The notes beneath the pieces were generated by a model that saw nothing but the letters and a program-made list of their open reading frames with translations, was not told the DNA's origin and searched no databases. Positions 43,101-56,334 of a stretch of 64,000 bases of DNA are shown here, in pieces. The first letter of the stretch is position 1, and each line of letters begins with the position of its first letter. Source of the DNA: Odontocerum albicorne (Eukaryota > Arthropoda > Insecta > Trichoptera > Odontoceridae); NCBI GenBank assembly GCA_949825065.1, contig OX463848.1:24708986-24772985 (forward strand), written 5' to 3'. A program made the position numbers and the translations under genes.

Positions 43101-44335
43101 CTCATATGAGATATTAATACAAAGGTACTCTTACACAAAATGGAATAAAATCAATTCCATATTTTGTAATTTTATACTGAATAGACAAGAAATATAAAAT
43201 GGCTAAGATAACAAAATTGCCTTAAATACACCGTGCCCACACATAAAAAAGTGCAAAAATATAAACTAAACATAAATATAGTTCCAGGACATGTAAAATG
43301 GAATAAAATAACATTCAATCTATAAATAATCATTTACAGAATTAAAATTAAATCATTTAAGCGTTGTGAACATTTCCAGCCAAGATACTTAACCTCTTGC
43401 CACATGTTACTTTACAAAACACAAGGAAATAAAATTTGACGGGGCAAAATACGAGTATGTTACATGCTCGATAGTTTTTTGTCTCTAAACTTGAATTTTA
43501 TTTGAATTTTGAATGTGCTTTTTGAAAGATATGGGATTTCTCCAGGTTAATTGACGTGCATGTAAATGACATACTCGTATATTCATGGAACTTATAACTC
43601 CGGTGAAGCAGAGATATAGTTGTACCCAAATAATTCCAGCTGTTCTTAAACCAAGAGAAGCTGCGTTTTTCTCTCCCTTGTTTGCTATTTTTTTCCTGGA
43701 TTATCAGTTTATTATGACAATCTTTATTTTGCTTTTCATTGTATGATATTATAATGAGAAGCAAACTACATGACATACATTATAATGAGAAGCACTATTT
43801 TAAACAGTTCTCGGTCCTTATACATATGCGTAAGCACTTCCACTTTTGTAACACGATCTGCCCAGGGATTTTAAGGAGATGTCTGTAGATCCTCATCTGA
43901 AAATTCTTGATCCTTTGTTATACACGTATACCTTGGTTCAGTATCCATCTCTAATTTTTTTTAGATAATTTGATAAAACGCTGTTTTTCGGCCATTAAGA
44001 TCTAAGATCACCGCAAGAACGTTTTTTTAACTAGCTCAACCTATTAAATTAACGGTGATTGTTCAGGTCAGATTGTCAATTTGGAAAATTGCCTCAGAAT
44101 GAACGGCAGACTGTTAGATTGGAAGTCATAGAAGAAATCCCGCTTACTGAAACGTTTTGTCAATATATTTGTGTTTGGTAATTCCTCTCGGAATCTGAAG
44201 AGTCCAACTATTCACAGCGCTCGACCTTAACTGGAGACGAGATTCAGAGATCTCCTTCCGTATAAAATAATCCAGAAAGTATTGACGATCCTGATTGTTG
44301 ATCGCCTTAACTTTAATACGATCGACACATGTATC
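43101..44335. other. spacer between duplication copies
   Basis: Contains two octamers (43450-43457 and 43572-43579). No gene or family motif was recognised. Confidence 0.4.
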
Positions 44336-44689
44336 GGAAATTTGGAGAGACAGAGTTTATTGTATTGAATGCGTCTTTTATTGGGTTGTTGGCTGGCTTA
44401 AATATTATTGTAGGGCCTGGTTACGAACACCCAACCAGGAAGTTGCCGGATTAATTCACGTTGATTCCCAGATTTAAAAAGGGTTTTTTGTGGTTTTCAC
44501 TTAAGGCTTTCTGGTTAGTTGGAAAATATTGCTACATGGTAATACATTCGCTAGGATGTACACAACGAAAGTTAAAATATACAACATAATATCACATAAA
44601 AGGAATTTTTAACGAGACTTTTATTAAATATGTATTATGTGTGGTTATTGCGATCATAAACGATTTATTATAATAATGAAAATATATAA

Positions 44690-45240
44690 ACTGCCATTGA
44701 GAATAAATTCTACTCAAGGGCGTTTTAACTCGGGACTCGAACCCAATACTCTAGACACATTAAAAATAATACAAAATAAATAAATATAAATTGAGAGTAA
44801 GGATGGGAAGGTAGTGGCTACGCCCAGTAGATTCGGTACTTCCCCGCATTTGAATATGTTTAGAAAAACATATTTGGTAAGAAAATCGCAGAAAACTTAC
44901 CAAGGGAATACGAACAATAAATAAATCTTTGAAGATCTTACGATATGTGGTAGTAACACATTCGGCTTAAGGTGGAGTGTTGTGCATATGTGTAGTGGTT
45001 ACATATACCATGTATGTTAATCATAACTTTTGATGAGACATCCCAAAAAATGAATTAGGTCAATATTTGGGCAATGTTATCAACAAATATCTCACAGATG
45101 AAAATGATGTGGAATAATTAAGGAGTATGTATTATGCCAAATGCGCTGGCTCGAAAATTCTATAGATATAGTATAGTGACAGGGCATAAAATATCCTATT
45201 CAATTCCTTCTGTTTCAGTATGTATAAACAAGCGAGGTAC
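44690..45240. pseudogene. LINE relics, copy B
   Basis: Counterpart of 11830-12370: a minus-strand LINE 3' UTR (44690-44975) and a plus-strand RT thumb remnant (45050-45240). Confidence 0.5.
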
Positions 45241-45312
45241 GGGTCTTTTGTAAAATTACCTGAATATGACAACTCATGGCCCTGATGAGGCATCGAAAGG
45301 CGATTACGAGAG

Positions 45313-45322
45313 AATAAAATGT
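45313..45322. other. empty site for the Penelope insertion
   Basis: AATAAAATGT followed directly by 'ggcaccaacaagttgatc', where copy A has the 1.27-kb Penelope element between duplicated AATAAAACGT. Confidence 0.8.
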
Positions 45323-45789
45323 GGCACCAACAAGTTGATCTAGGGTAGTTTCCTTCAGCAAGCATCGAAACTGACAGAAAAGTTGTCAATTATTTAGACC
45401 TCTCAAGCTAGAAGTTAATTTATATTGACTGTTTCTTAATTTATTCAAAATTTGTTTTGCATTTTGCAAGTGTCACCGCACTGCATGTATATTTATATTA
45501 TATCTTATAAATGAATACAGATTTAATGTAGATATTTATTTATTTAACACTTCGTTGTAAAATAATCTGGAGCCAATAATATTGCCAGGCTGCAATCTCT
45601 TCCAATCAAACAGACAAAAGTAAATAAAGGAAAGCACCTGGTCGCAAAGAAAACATTCAAATAATTATTCACCTTTATAAAATTGATGAACATTGTAAAA
45701 GTAAAATTGATATATCATCAATCAAAGGAAAAGGAAAGGATGATGGAGAAGAAAGGATAATTAGGAATAAAACACGTTATATTTTAAAC

Positions 45790-46050
45790 TTGAAATTAAG
45801 ATTTTTTCAATCGCTTTTTAGATAATACCAATGATCAAACGAGTCGAATATTAGTTCCAGAGTCTCATTGCATTGACAGTCAAGGACGACGTAAAAAAAT
45901 AAGAGCGTGGAACTGGGAAAGATAATAAACCATTTCTGTTTGAACGAAGCGCAAGTTCATGATCGGAAAGACGTTGAATATTCTCGGCGAGATACGATGG
46001 GGCTGTGAGATAGTTAAGGATTTTATACAATAGTGATATGTGGATTTAGC
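45790..46050 (-). pseudogene. LINE ORF2 C-terminal relic
   Basis: On the minus strand YLAENIQRLSDHELALRSNR, then FPVPRSYFFTSSLTVNAMRL and WN. This is the conserved C-terminal stretch of several CR1/Jockey-like ORF2 proteins. It is absent from copy A. Confidence 0.5.
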
Positions 46051-46479
46051 ACCCATTTCTCACGTTCAACCAGTTTAGCTGTTTAGGGTATGAAGTGATG
46101 TGATCGTTTTTTCAGTGGGGGGTAATAAATCTCAAACATTTTGAAGACGCTGTATAGATCTGCTCAATATTTACTTCAAAGTCTGTACTAAAGTATTATT
46201 ATTATTTAAACCACTGTAGAAGACGCGGAACTCAATGTTCTTACGTCTTAGCAATACTACCTTGCACGTGAAGAGGCAACAACACTCGCGAGCGTATAGC
46301 ATGTGTAAGTATTGTTACCAGAAAAACTTTTAAAGCTGACTGAATTATTTTTCAGGTACGATCGGGAATTATACCCGTAACTCCTGAGTGGAAGTCAAGC
46401 GTGGTAAAAAGATTTACTAACTGTTCTACATGAAAAATAAATAGATGATTTAAACGTTTAAATTTTTCCCAATTTTATC

Positions 46480-47000
46480 TTTTTTACTTATTTTAGATAC
46501 GATTTACATTTTAAGGGTTTATAATAAAATCAACCTCTTAGGTTCATTTTCAAGTATTTTAGTGCAACGACATGAGGGATATTCTGAGTTTACGTGCAGC
46601 GACATGAGGGGTAGTCTGAGTTCACGTGCAGCGATATGAGGGGTATCCTGGGTTTAAAGCCCTTTTAAAAAATGTATACCAAAGTATTTTTAATTGTTAA
46701 ATGGACGGAAACCACTTTTTATCTTACCGATTATCTTGAATATAGTAGAGGTATATCTTAGTACCAAACAGTTTTTGTTTTACTCTAACTTGTTTTACTC
46801 TTTAGACCTCTCAAGACATTAATTTGTAGTGACTGTATCTTGATTTATTTAAAATTATCTTTGTTACTCATTTTAGATACGATTTATGATTTAGGGTTTC
46901 ATGATAAAATCAACCTTTTGGGTTCATTTTTAAGTATTTTACGTGCAAAGAAGGGTATTCTGAGTTGACGTGCAGCGACATGAGGGGTATTCGGCGACAT
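46480..47000. repeat. locally duplicated segment with 32-bp units
   Basis: The block around 'gcagcgacatgaggggtatt' is present at 46565-46640 in about three 32-36-bp units and again at 46925-47000. The larger flanks (46440-46800 and 46800-47110) are a second, longer tandem pair; copy A has only one (13800-14090). Confidence 0.65.
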
Positions 47001-47109
47001 GAAAGTATTTTTAATTGTTAAATGGACGGAAAACACCTTTTACCCTACCGAATATCTCGAATAGAGGTATATCTTAGTACCAAATTGTTTTTCTTTTACT
47101 CTATAACAA

Positions 47110-48079
47110 AAATATTACAAAATCTTATTTTTAAATTGCGAAGGGAGTATCGCGATTTTACGCACTTTATGTGAAGCTAACAACTTGGATTAATATTCAT
47201 CACAAAACCTGCTGATGCTGTCTGATAATATATTCGAGTTCAAATTGCACATGCCCTCATTGCGTCATTACTGTTCCTTTCATAAATTGGCACACCATGA
47301 TTTCGCTTTTTCAATTGGTACAGTAAATGTTTATCTAAGAATAAGGGATGTCAGCAATAAGAAATCACAAACAGGTCATGTAAAATTATTGAATCTTCGT
47401 GAAATATACCAGTAAGACTGCCAATTTTTAAATGAAATGACCATCTTTGTATAACATATGTGGGCTTAAAATTATCTGGTATCTTTGCGGCTGGGTTCGC
47501 CTTCCTTATAAAGGGAGGGGGGCGGGGTCTATCTCGTCTGGGAGGATGTTATGGGATGAGCCCAGACCTTTTAATAGGTTCTCTCTTAAATGCCTTCACT
47601 CTTTTGTTGCCTAAATATATATAATATTTGTAACCTCATAATATCAGCTACCTCACAAGGTTGTTTTAATTCATTTTAATTTCATATATCAACCATCTCA
47701 CATTGCTTGCTCTGAGACAGCAAAACCCTTAAAATGCAAATATAAACACTCGTAAATAGTTGAACAGATCTGGTCTGTAATCATCCGTGTGATTTGACAA
47801 CTCTGCTTTTTTTCTCTGCTCATTCAAATTTTGGAGTGTTATTTTACTGTATCTTTTTACGCTGTCGTTGAATCTGGAGTTTGGTGTGTACCATATGTGT
47901 GCATTTAGATTGATACAATTTTAGTTAGAAACATTGTGTTTATAATTGTATTAATTGCTTATTCATAATATAATAATTTATTTTAATTGCATTATAATTT
48001 ATGAGTTCGTGAACCAAATAAAATCAAACAAAATAAAACGAAGTGCAAAGAAATTGTATTTGATTTTTTTTCTTTTTAA
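47110..48079. other. 3' flank of gene B, non-coding
   Basis: Colinear with 14110-15082. A 66-codon plus-strand frame (47215-47415) is disrupted by the ATA run in copy A, so it is not considered a gene. Confidence 0.45.
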
Positions 48080-48085
48080 TTTATT
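48080..48085 (-). terminator. polyadenylation signal of gene B
   Basis: AATAAA on the minus strand, 35 bases beyond the stop codon, in the same place as in gene A. Confidence 0.5.
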
Positions 48086-48119
48086 TTAAAGATTGCTCTC
48101 AACCAGTTACAAAAATGCA

Positions 48120-48278
48120 TTATTCGTGGCAATCATCTCCTTGGAAATTGCTGATGATGGCTGCAGATTCATTTATTGATTGTACGTAGTGGAAGTTGCA
48201 CAAATAATCCAGTCTTGCCTTTCTCAACGCACAGCAACATCTAGACGTATTTTTTGCTAGGGCATATGCCAACTCACT
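48120..48278 (-). CDS. gene B terminal exon
   Basis: 52 residues and TAA, same length as in gene A. Only three replacements: N to E at residue 2, N to Y and S to N around LCxFHY. All five Cys are kept. Confidence 0.85.
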   Translation of the reverse strand, partial: SELAYALAKNTSRCCCALRKARLDYLCNFHYVQSINESAAIISNFQGDDCHE

Positions 48279-51200
48279 CTGTGGAACAAAACCAGATGAG
48301 AGTTATATTTTAGTGAATGTAAATATTTAAGACTTTAATTATTTAAATTGATTTCAAGTTTGATATCTACTTCTTATCAAGTATCTATCAACCTTGAAAC
48401 GAAATGCAGAAATCTTGTTTTTAATTATATATATGTTAAATAAACTGTAGACCGTATTATTCGGTTGTCCTTTGCGAGACGGGTTTGATTTACTAAACAC
48501 TATATCTTAACCGCGTTCAATAAATGTTGCGTTTCTTCTTTCTTCGTGGAACTTTTCCATTTATAGATCCATTGTTGAATTTTTTAAGCTCAATGAGTTG
48601 AAACTTTAAATTATTTAAAATTAGCATTTTTTTAAATTAGTTTTAATATATCGATTCACATAATTGTATAATGAATTTTATTTGGTGGCACAAATCATAT
48701 TTTTTTGGGTGAATTGCCTAATAAAAACTATATACCCTTCGAAAACTCATTAAGACGTTATGGGGATAATAACAGGAATAAGTTATTTATTAAAAAGGCT
48801 TTATAATAATCACACTAAACTTCCATACAGGGGCACCATAAATCACTTCCATCTATGTCAGTCCACTGCCCGGCACTGCCGAAGACGATCCGTTTTATTT
48901 GTCATGTGATTGTATCATCATTATTCTAAGGCATTTTTAATTAATCCTGAGAATTCCTTGGATATTGAGTGCGTAAGTGAATAAAAATGATAATTTGGAG
49001 AACAGTTCAGTATTTTACCTCAGCTAGAGTATATGGATCGTGGAGATTTTGGTGGTACAAATCATATTTGTTTGGATGGATTGCCTAATAAAAATTATAT
49101 ACCCTTCGAAAACTCATTGGGACGTTATGGGGAGCATACCCACATACATAATGAGTATTAATTCTGGCGTATTGCTGGTCAGCAGTGGAATATGCAACTC
49201 CAGTCTGGAGTTAGTCCTCATATGCTAAACAGTTTGACGTTACTATGAATGAAACTGGGAGGATAATAACAGGATTAAGTTAATTATAAAAAAGGGTTTA
49301 TCATTATTACACTATACTTCCCTACAGGGGCACCATAAATCACATACATATATGTCAGTCAAGTTAGGCTGAGACGGCGAAGATTCCTTTTTTTATCATC
49401 AATTAGGATGTGGGATGAGCGTCCATTTTGTCGAGTCCTTTACGGAAGATATAACAGGACAGTTCCTAACTACCTTCATTGCCTAACAGTGTAGTGGTTA
49501 TAGACTACTGCTATGTCCGAAGACGATCCGTCTCATTCTTAATGTGATCGTACCATCATTCTTCTAAGGCATTTCTCATTAATGCTGAGAATTCCTCGGG
49601 ATTTGAATCCAGAGTTAAGTGAATAAAGTATTTTACCTCAGCTAGAGTATATGGATCGTGGATATTGTAAAGTGCACTTCGCATCGGAGTAAGAGTGAAA
49701 GCTATTAGAACAGCCTGGGCTCGTTCTTCATAAACGTTTGAATTGTAGAGGCGGAAAAATACGTTGGACAGACTACACGGCATGAATTTACCGTAGACTT
49801 TCCAAAGTTCCTGTGCGTCAAACGACAGACCAGCGTCGCTGCAATTCCGAGGGATGTTCTGGAAAAACAATAAGGAATATGACTATGGATTTCAAAACCT
49901 TTTGATTATTCAAGTAGAATAATTTTGTAAACAGAGAGGAAAAAGAAAGTTTCTTATCTTATAAAATAATGTTTTCGTGTTTCGTCATTTGTGTCAGTGA
50001 TTTAAGCTCCATAATTTTTTTTTTATTAAAAGTCTAAATATAAAGGGAAATAAATAACAACAGTAACGATGTTACTTATGTTTCTCTGCGAAGTGACTCA
50101 GTTATACCTATAACGTTTACTAAGGAGTGCAATTTTTAGTTTACGCACCGAGATGTGGAAGATATAAATATCAGAAAATTTGTTCAGTAAGGTCGTTCCG
50201 TTTACGAGTGGGGATGTTCTTACAATCAATTTGTGAATACGACACCGAAGACAACCTTAATTAACGACCGTGTAAATGATTTCCCGGTACATAAAACAAA
50301 AGTTGGTCAATCAAAAAAGTGTTCGATATTTTTCCTGTAAACATAATAAATTTTCTGTTAACTAAATAAATACACAAAATCCAGAGGTTACTGGAAGTTT
50401 TAGATTGCTGGTAGTTACTAGAAGTTTAAGATTGCTGCATCTAATCATCCTGCGAGATGCAGCAAGAGCTGCGTACGTGTAAATGTGACAGTGATTCTTC
50501 ATAATGTCTACCAAGGATCTCACAGCTTTCACATAACTATCACTCTCCTTAGTATTTTACCGGAGGTTGAGATAAATAATTATCAAAATAAATATATGAT
50601 ATCATGATAATTGCCGGGATTTTTAAATTCCTGCGTCCAATCATCCTCAGAGCAGCATAAGTGTAAATGCGATGGTGATTTTTTAATGTCTACCAAGGAA
50701 CTCACAGCTATCACATAACTGTCACAGTCTTTAGTATTTTACCGAAGGTAGTGACCGGAAGTGTTATATTTCTGCAAAGTAAAAGCAAAATAAATATACA
50801 ATAGCAGGATAGTTACCGGAAGTGTTATATTTCTGCATCCCATCATACTTAGAGTTGCGTACGTGGCCATGGGACAGTGATTCTTGATAATATCTACCAA
50901 GGAACTCACAGCTGTCACGTAACTGTCACTGTCTTTAGTTTTTTCATAACAAAGTGCTGCATTTACCACCTATGAAATTCAAAATTTTATTAACTTTAAT
51001 TGAAATAAGATAACTATATTTCTTTATTGTGTTTGTGACTTATAAAAATTATATAAATTTCCTCGCCATCTTATAAATGAATACTAGTGTTAACAGTACA
51101 AATAATGTAAAAATTCTAATCAATATTTTCTAGAATATATGGAAATATGTGCGGATTGCTGTATGCTGATGACATGGTAGTGTTAGTAGAAAATTAGGAT

Positions 51201-53159
51201 GAATTAGTCTGATAAGTAAAGTGTGTGTTGTATGGGAAGAGAAAGATCTGAGAATGAATGTTGTGAAATCGTAAATAGCAGAATCCTTCAACTTGCTCGA
51301 GTCTTTCATACGAGTATGCGCGTTAACAATGGAATACTCGAGCAAGTTAAGGGATTCCTCGAGCAAGTTAAGGGATTCTGATTTGAGGTAGTATTTTCCC
51401 AGATAATTGTAGAGTTACGAGATATATCGAACGTCGTGTAGTGACACAAATACTTGGGGTGACAATGTATGATATAATACGGAATGAAGTGATTAAGAAT
51501 ATATGTGAACTAAATGGTGATAGGTTGAGTTAGATGAAGTTGAGCTCTCTAAAAAGATTTGGGCAAGTAGAAAAAATAAGCAAAGGAACATGAACAAAAC
51601 AAATATACAGAGCAAATGTGAGCTTAGTAAAATCAATGTTAGTATGGTGAGATCAAATGAAGGATATGTTCAAAGAAGGAAATTTAAGAAGTAAGAAATC
51701 CTATGAGTTGTATGAGATGCTGTATTGATTTGGAAGAAGTAAAAGTTGAGTGTTGTAATAGGAAAGTCTGGCACTCTATCCTTTATCCTTGCCTTTACAG
51801 GGAAGCGACGTGACGGTATGTATGTTTATTTTAAAGTTACATAATAGGTTCCAGGGTTTGCATCATGCCCTATCTCTATATTTTTGTTGTTCATCAACGA
51901 TATAATTAAAACATTCATTGACTACGAAATATGGCTTTCAGCTGAAGATATGAAGCTTTTTTACACTATATAGTAAATGTACCCGATGATTAAACAGCGA
52001 GCTTATAGGTTGCACTTTAGCGCTACTATTTAACGCGTTGTTAATGATGATAATAATAATATGAGGACAATTTCAAAGAGCTCTTACTCGGGATTTCAAG
52101 CACCCTTCAAGGTTGCTCTGTGAACACCATTTCGTCAATACGACTATTTCTAGGGTTAGTGCTTCTGCTCGTCTGCCTTGACAAGTGTAATCTTCAATAA
52201 ATTTTTGGCCATGTGCAACTGCATTGCCCAATTTTTAGTGTAATATGACGGAGAATATTATCTTAAGACAGCACCTAAACGTTGTTTATGCATGCAGACC
52301 TTTTCCTTCTTTTGAAAGAATCTTGATAACGGCGTGACATTTATTTTTAACATTTCAGAATAAAACGAAACAATACATCTTCTATAAGATATCTATACAC
52401 AACTCTAACTTATTCAGTCCAGATTTGCTAAATAAACTTCAACCACTTTCCATGTTGTTAGTCTGCGGTCTCCGACTCTATTCAATTAATAACTATATTT
52501 TCAATAAATAATTTGCACTCAGAGTAAACTAAAAAATGGCAGAGTATAGTTTATAAGGAGGATGATTATAACTCCACAAGAAGCCGAGAAGATTTTCGCC
52601 TTTCAAAAATCAAAATTGTTACAAAACTTACAAATCCTTAATATTTTTATGAAGAACTAAAAAGTATAATATATATNNNNNNNNNNNNNNNNNNNNNNNN
52701 NNNNNNNNNNNNNNNNNNNNNNNNNNNNNNNNNNNNNNNNNNNNNNNNNNNNNNNNNNNNNNNNNNNNNNNNNNNNNNNNNNNNNNNNNNNNNNNNNNNN
52801 NNNNNNNNNNNNNNNNNNNNNNNNNNNNNNNNNNNNNNNNNNNNNNNNNNNNNNNNNNNNNNNNNNNNNNNNNNNNGGACTACTATCCTTTTTTTTTAAG
52901 TGTAAAAAATAATATAAAATTATTGATATTAAAGATAAACTTACCGTTCGAATTCAATTGCTACCGAACGATTTGTCAAATTAGATGGCCCAGTGATATT
53001 TGAACACTTCCTACATGTCTTGAACGTTGTATTTGAACGTTTGGTTGTTGTCACGACATTGTTTATTGAAGTCACTGGGCTCGAAGTTGTAGTCACTGGA
53101 CGAGACGCGGTAGATGATGAAATTCTCGAGATCCTTGTTTGGGCAAACACATTTTCTCC
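48120..53159 (-). CDS. gene B: paralog of gene A with short mucin exon
   Basis: Join on the minus strand: 52945-53159, (exon missing in gap), 50817-50969, 49637-49858, 48120-48278. All visible splice sites and frames of gene A are kept. The mucin exon has only 71 codons plus two bases, with no 41-codon repeats and no Pro/Gly/RRRR segment. The exon corresponding to 22272-22461 would lie in the gap at 52677-52876, so the gene is not shown to be broken. Open frames in every visible exon argue that it is functional or was until recently. Confidence 0.72.
49020..49060 (-). other. fragment of exon 4 end
   Basis: The sequence 'cagctagagtatatggatcg' with the donor, identical to the end of exon 4, recurs here alone. 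A local duplication in copy B has placed part of the exon 4/intron junction about 600 bases downstream of the true exon. Confidence 0.55.
49637..49858 (-). CDS. gene B exon 4
   Basis: 74 codons with acceptor TTTTTCCAG and donor GAG|GTAAAATACT. By eye it differs from gene A's exon at 16 of 222 bases, with eight amino-acid replacements (for example RNCR to RNCS, RLFKSN to RLYNSN). Frame, Cys and the EERAQAVLIAFTLTP core are unchanged. Confidence 0.88.
50395..50750 (-). pseudogene. two tandem decayed copies of exon 3, copy B
   Basis: Counterparts of 18660-18970. The first (50395-50560) still encodes KESDSYVKAVRSLVDIMKNH and has two donor-like CTTCTA|GTAACT and CTTCCA|GTAACC sites from a small internal duplication. 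The second has a frameshift. Acceptors are missing in both. Confidence 0.55.
50817..50969 (-). CDS. gene B exon 3
   Basis: 51 codons, phase 0-0, encoding VVNAALCYEKTKDSDSYV and SSLVDIIKNHCPMATYATL. Donor CCG|GTAACT and acceptor TTTCATAG as in gene A. It differs from A at four residues, including an extra Cys (ALC for ALQ). Confidence 0.8.
51120..51840 (+). pseudogene. LINE relic with hairpin, copy B
   Basis: Single-copy counterpart of the tandem relics at 19320-20440. It has LLYADDMVVLVEN-like sequence near 51160, a hairpin at 51280-51380 with an extra right arm, and a TACGAGTA octamer at 51309-51316. Confidence 0.55.
52677..52876. other. assembly gap (200 N)
   Basis: It corresponds to about 2.9 kb of copy A (about 21250-24165), which includes gene A exon 2. 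The 200 N therefore very probably under-represents the missing sequence. Confidence 0.9.
52945..53159 (-). CDS. gene B mucin-like exon (short)
   Basis: Acceptor AATTTTAG, then GENVFAQTRISRISSSTAS, RPVTTTSSPVTS, and the conserved end TTFKTCRKCSNIT..NLTNRSVAIEFE, donor GAACG|GTAAGT. It has the same phases as the gene A exon (start 0, end 2). The reduction from 758 to 215 bases keeps the frame. Confidence 0.75.
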
Positions 53160-53449
53160 CTAAAATTATTTGAAAACGTCAATGGTTTTGCAGGAATTTT
53201 GCAGAACTCTATATAATTAAAAAGTAAAAATGAAACATAAATTACCCTTTATCACCGAAATACCTTCGTGGCCTAGTCGGCATGAAGCTCGATTGATTTT
53301 AGGTTGGATTCCCTAAAGCACTCATAAAATAAAAGTTCGTGTTTGATGAAATAGTTTGAAGGGAAACTATATTGGCACACGCCGAGTATTGTCTATTTTC
53401 GAGCGATAGTGTTACCAACATGCGAAATGAGGGACCACGAGTTTGTGCC

Positions 53450-53830
53450 TACTCCAGTGACTCTAAATCAAATTTATTTCTTATTAATCTAACAAATTGG
53501 CTGTTCCAAATCAATCTAGGTTATTATGATAGAGTTTTTGTCGTTGCTGGTCTTATGCCGTAAAATGGTCTGCCTCCTAATGTTAGATACATTGATGGCG
53601 TGTGGAGCTTTAGAAAGCACTGAAAGACAATGCTTTAAGGAGGTCTTATGTAAATGAATGATGTTATGCGAACACTACGAAATACACTACACTAAACCGA
53701 AAGTCGAATGTGTAACTGTCACATATAGGAACATTTATGATGATTTTTTGTGTTCGTATTTGTCGCTTTTCTGAACATAAGCAGATGCGGAAAAGTATCT
53801 GATCTAATAGCCGCAGCTATATACTTCCTA
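53450..53830 (+). pseudogene. LINE ORF2 C-terminus and 3' UTR relic
   Basis: YYDRVFVVAGLMP, stop, NGLPPNVRYIDGVWSFRKH, then UTR blocks matching 25436-25590. Truncated at about 53840. Confidence 0.55.
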
Positions 53831-54105
53831 CCTTTACACTATCTTTATGTGAGTTTTTTTTTTCATGAATAAAGTGAGTTTAAAGTTTAACACAATATAT
53901 ATTGTGGAAAAAGGCAATTATTGTATACTTCTTACATTGTGATTTATTTTGTTGGGATAAGTTGTTAATTCGTTATTTTTTTTTACATTTAAACATACAT
54001 TGTGTTTTCACAAAACAACGTGCTGGTCTTTTATTTTTACCTAAGGGTAGGGGTTTAAAAGGATAAAGTAATCTTATTTAAAAACTAGTTTGGCAGTGCA
54101 ACTAA

Positions 54106-54511
54106 TCCTGTCATCAAACTCTATTTTGTTCTTATACTCATCCTGTCATCAAACTCTATTTTGTTCTTTAACTCATCCTGTCATCAAACTCTATTTTGTT
54201 CTCTAACTCATCCTGTCATCAAACTCTATTTAGTTTTTTAACTCATCCTGTCATCAAAATCTATTTTGTTCTTTAACTCACCCTGTCATCAAACTCTATT
54301 TTGTTCTTTAACTCATCCTGTCATCAAACTCTATTTTGTTCTTTAACTCATCTTGTCATCAAACTCTATTTTGTTATCTAACTCATCCTGTCATCAAACT
54401 CTATTTTGTTTTTTAACTCATCCTGTCATCAAACTCTATTTTGTTCTCTAACTCATCCTGTCATCAAACTCTATTTTGTTCTCTAACTCATCCTGTCATT
54501 AAATGCTATTT
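54106..54511. repeat. 35-bp minisatellite, copy B
   Basis: About 11.6 units, against 8.5 in copy A. The unit is the same, and the terminal 'tgtcattaaatgctatttg' variant is shared, so the array predates the duplication and changed in length afterwards. Confidence 0.9.
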
Positions 54512-55647
54512 GAAAAAAAGCAAACCAACGAGAATCAAACCCGCAATCTCTGGGTCTAAAAATCACGGAAGTCGTCAAATCAAAATTTCAGAAAAAAATA
54601 ATTTAAATCAATAGTAATAGATCGATAGGATACAAGCGTCTTACCAATTAGCCCACAAAGGTAGTATTAGATATAGACAGTGGAATTTGTTGCAATATTT
54701 TCTAAGTTAGTGGAATTTATTTTTAATCAAATAATAAAATCCCTGTACCTGATTGAAGATAAAATATAAAAGTAGGCAAAGGTGTATTTCTTTAACAAAT
54801 GAATACATTGCTGCTGTATTTTTTATGAAACAATACATTTTTTCACGAAAATGTTGTATTTATATTGTTTTGAATGTATCATAAATTATATTTCATTGTA
54901 CCATAATTGTATGTGAGTTCAGTACTTCTAGTATATTTCTTATTGTATTTTTGAATGTTTCATAATGTCCACACTTTTGGTCTCGAGGTTTTTTGACTGA
55001 CCTGACTGAATATTGACCAAAAATTACTCCATCTCTGTACGCCTACGATATAAAGCGAAAGGTCTTAAATAATGAAAACTAAATTATTTAGCTGGATGAC
55101 TGTTTATCTCTTACCGAGGAAACGTATTTCTATAGCCAGACTTTCATAACGATCGAGATTTGTTAGTTTAATCCGCCACAACTTTGTATGTTAAAATCTT
55201 ACAAGATGCACCGGTTGAAAAACGTGACCGGTGCATAATATTGATTTGGCCCCAATAATCGAACCTTCAGAATAAGATCTGTTTGGCTCACATGGCAATG
55301 TCAGGTTGTACAGTATACAACAAAAGTGTATTACAGTTATACATCTTCTGGAGTAGGAACGTACCTCATAGTTCACATTGTACGTGTTGAAATACTACAG
55401 CACATAGTGCTTGCGAGTATTATTAATATATAAACGATTTAACCAGTTAAATATCTTTTTGGATACCAATGAGAATCGAATCTGAAAACCGCGGGTGAAA
55501 AGCAACCAACTTATCAAATAGGCCACAGAGTTCGTTAACTAGACGGGAAACAGTCAACAGTCAGTGACCCAGAATATCTCAGTGTAACACATCTCTCAGA
55601 GAGTACAGCACTTATCCATTGTGTAGTGCGGCATCAGTAAATTTAAA

Positions 55648-55658
55648 GCTTTGGATTT
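55648..55658. other. empty site for the Jockey-like LINE
   Basis: GCTTTGGATTT occurs once here, followed by 'cataagatacaactt', matching both flanks of the LINE in copy A. Confidence 0.85.
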
Positions 55659-56334
55659 CATAAGATACAACTTAATGTCTATCCAATCAGGAAACCGCAA
55701 ACAGTCAAGCTCCATAATAATTTAACTGATTCACTTCCCAAATACAATAGTATCTCGTTCAAACCTAATATTATCAGTATTATTGTTTTCTATGGCTAGA
55801 GATTAACCCACCTTTTACATACAGACATATAATTACACTATGTTTTTTTTCTGGGGTAGGCGAGGTCAGATTTCCAAGCCTTTCTATTTATGCTCGTTAT
55901 TCCTCAGTCTACCACCAAATCTTCGATGTGGTTAAACCATTTCAAGATTTCTTAATTCTAATCGAACCTACGGTGGTGGCTATGAAGCTCCTCTTAGATT
56001 TGAGTCTTCGGCCCTGCTACTGGTACCTGCATAGAGGGGTTGGGGGGGGGGGGGGGGTATGTCTCTTGAACAACCTTCTCGATGCAGGCTGCAGTTTGGC
56101 GGTGTATCGTGGGTGGTGTGATTCCAGCAATGATTCCTACCTTAGCGATCGACGCAGGTTTAAACGACTCAGTCACGATGCAGTATGTGGCCCACTACTA
56201 TGGAAAATATGTTCGGCGATTGATTTATGGCCAAAATCAGCACCATGTGTGAAATTGAACATATTACCTGCATTCACAAGTCTATGAACAACTGTCTGTT
56301 TCTTATTATCTCGATTGTCATTTTTTACTATCTA

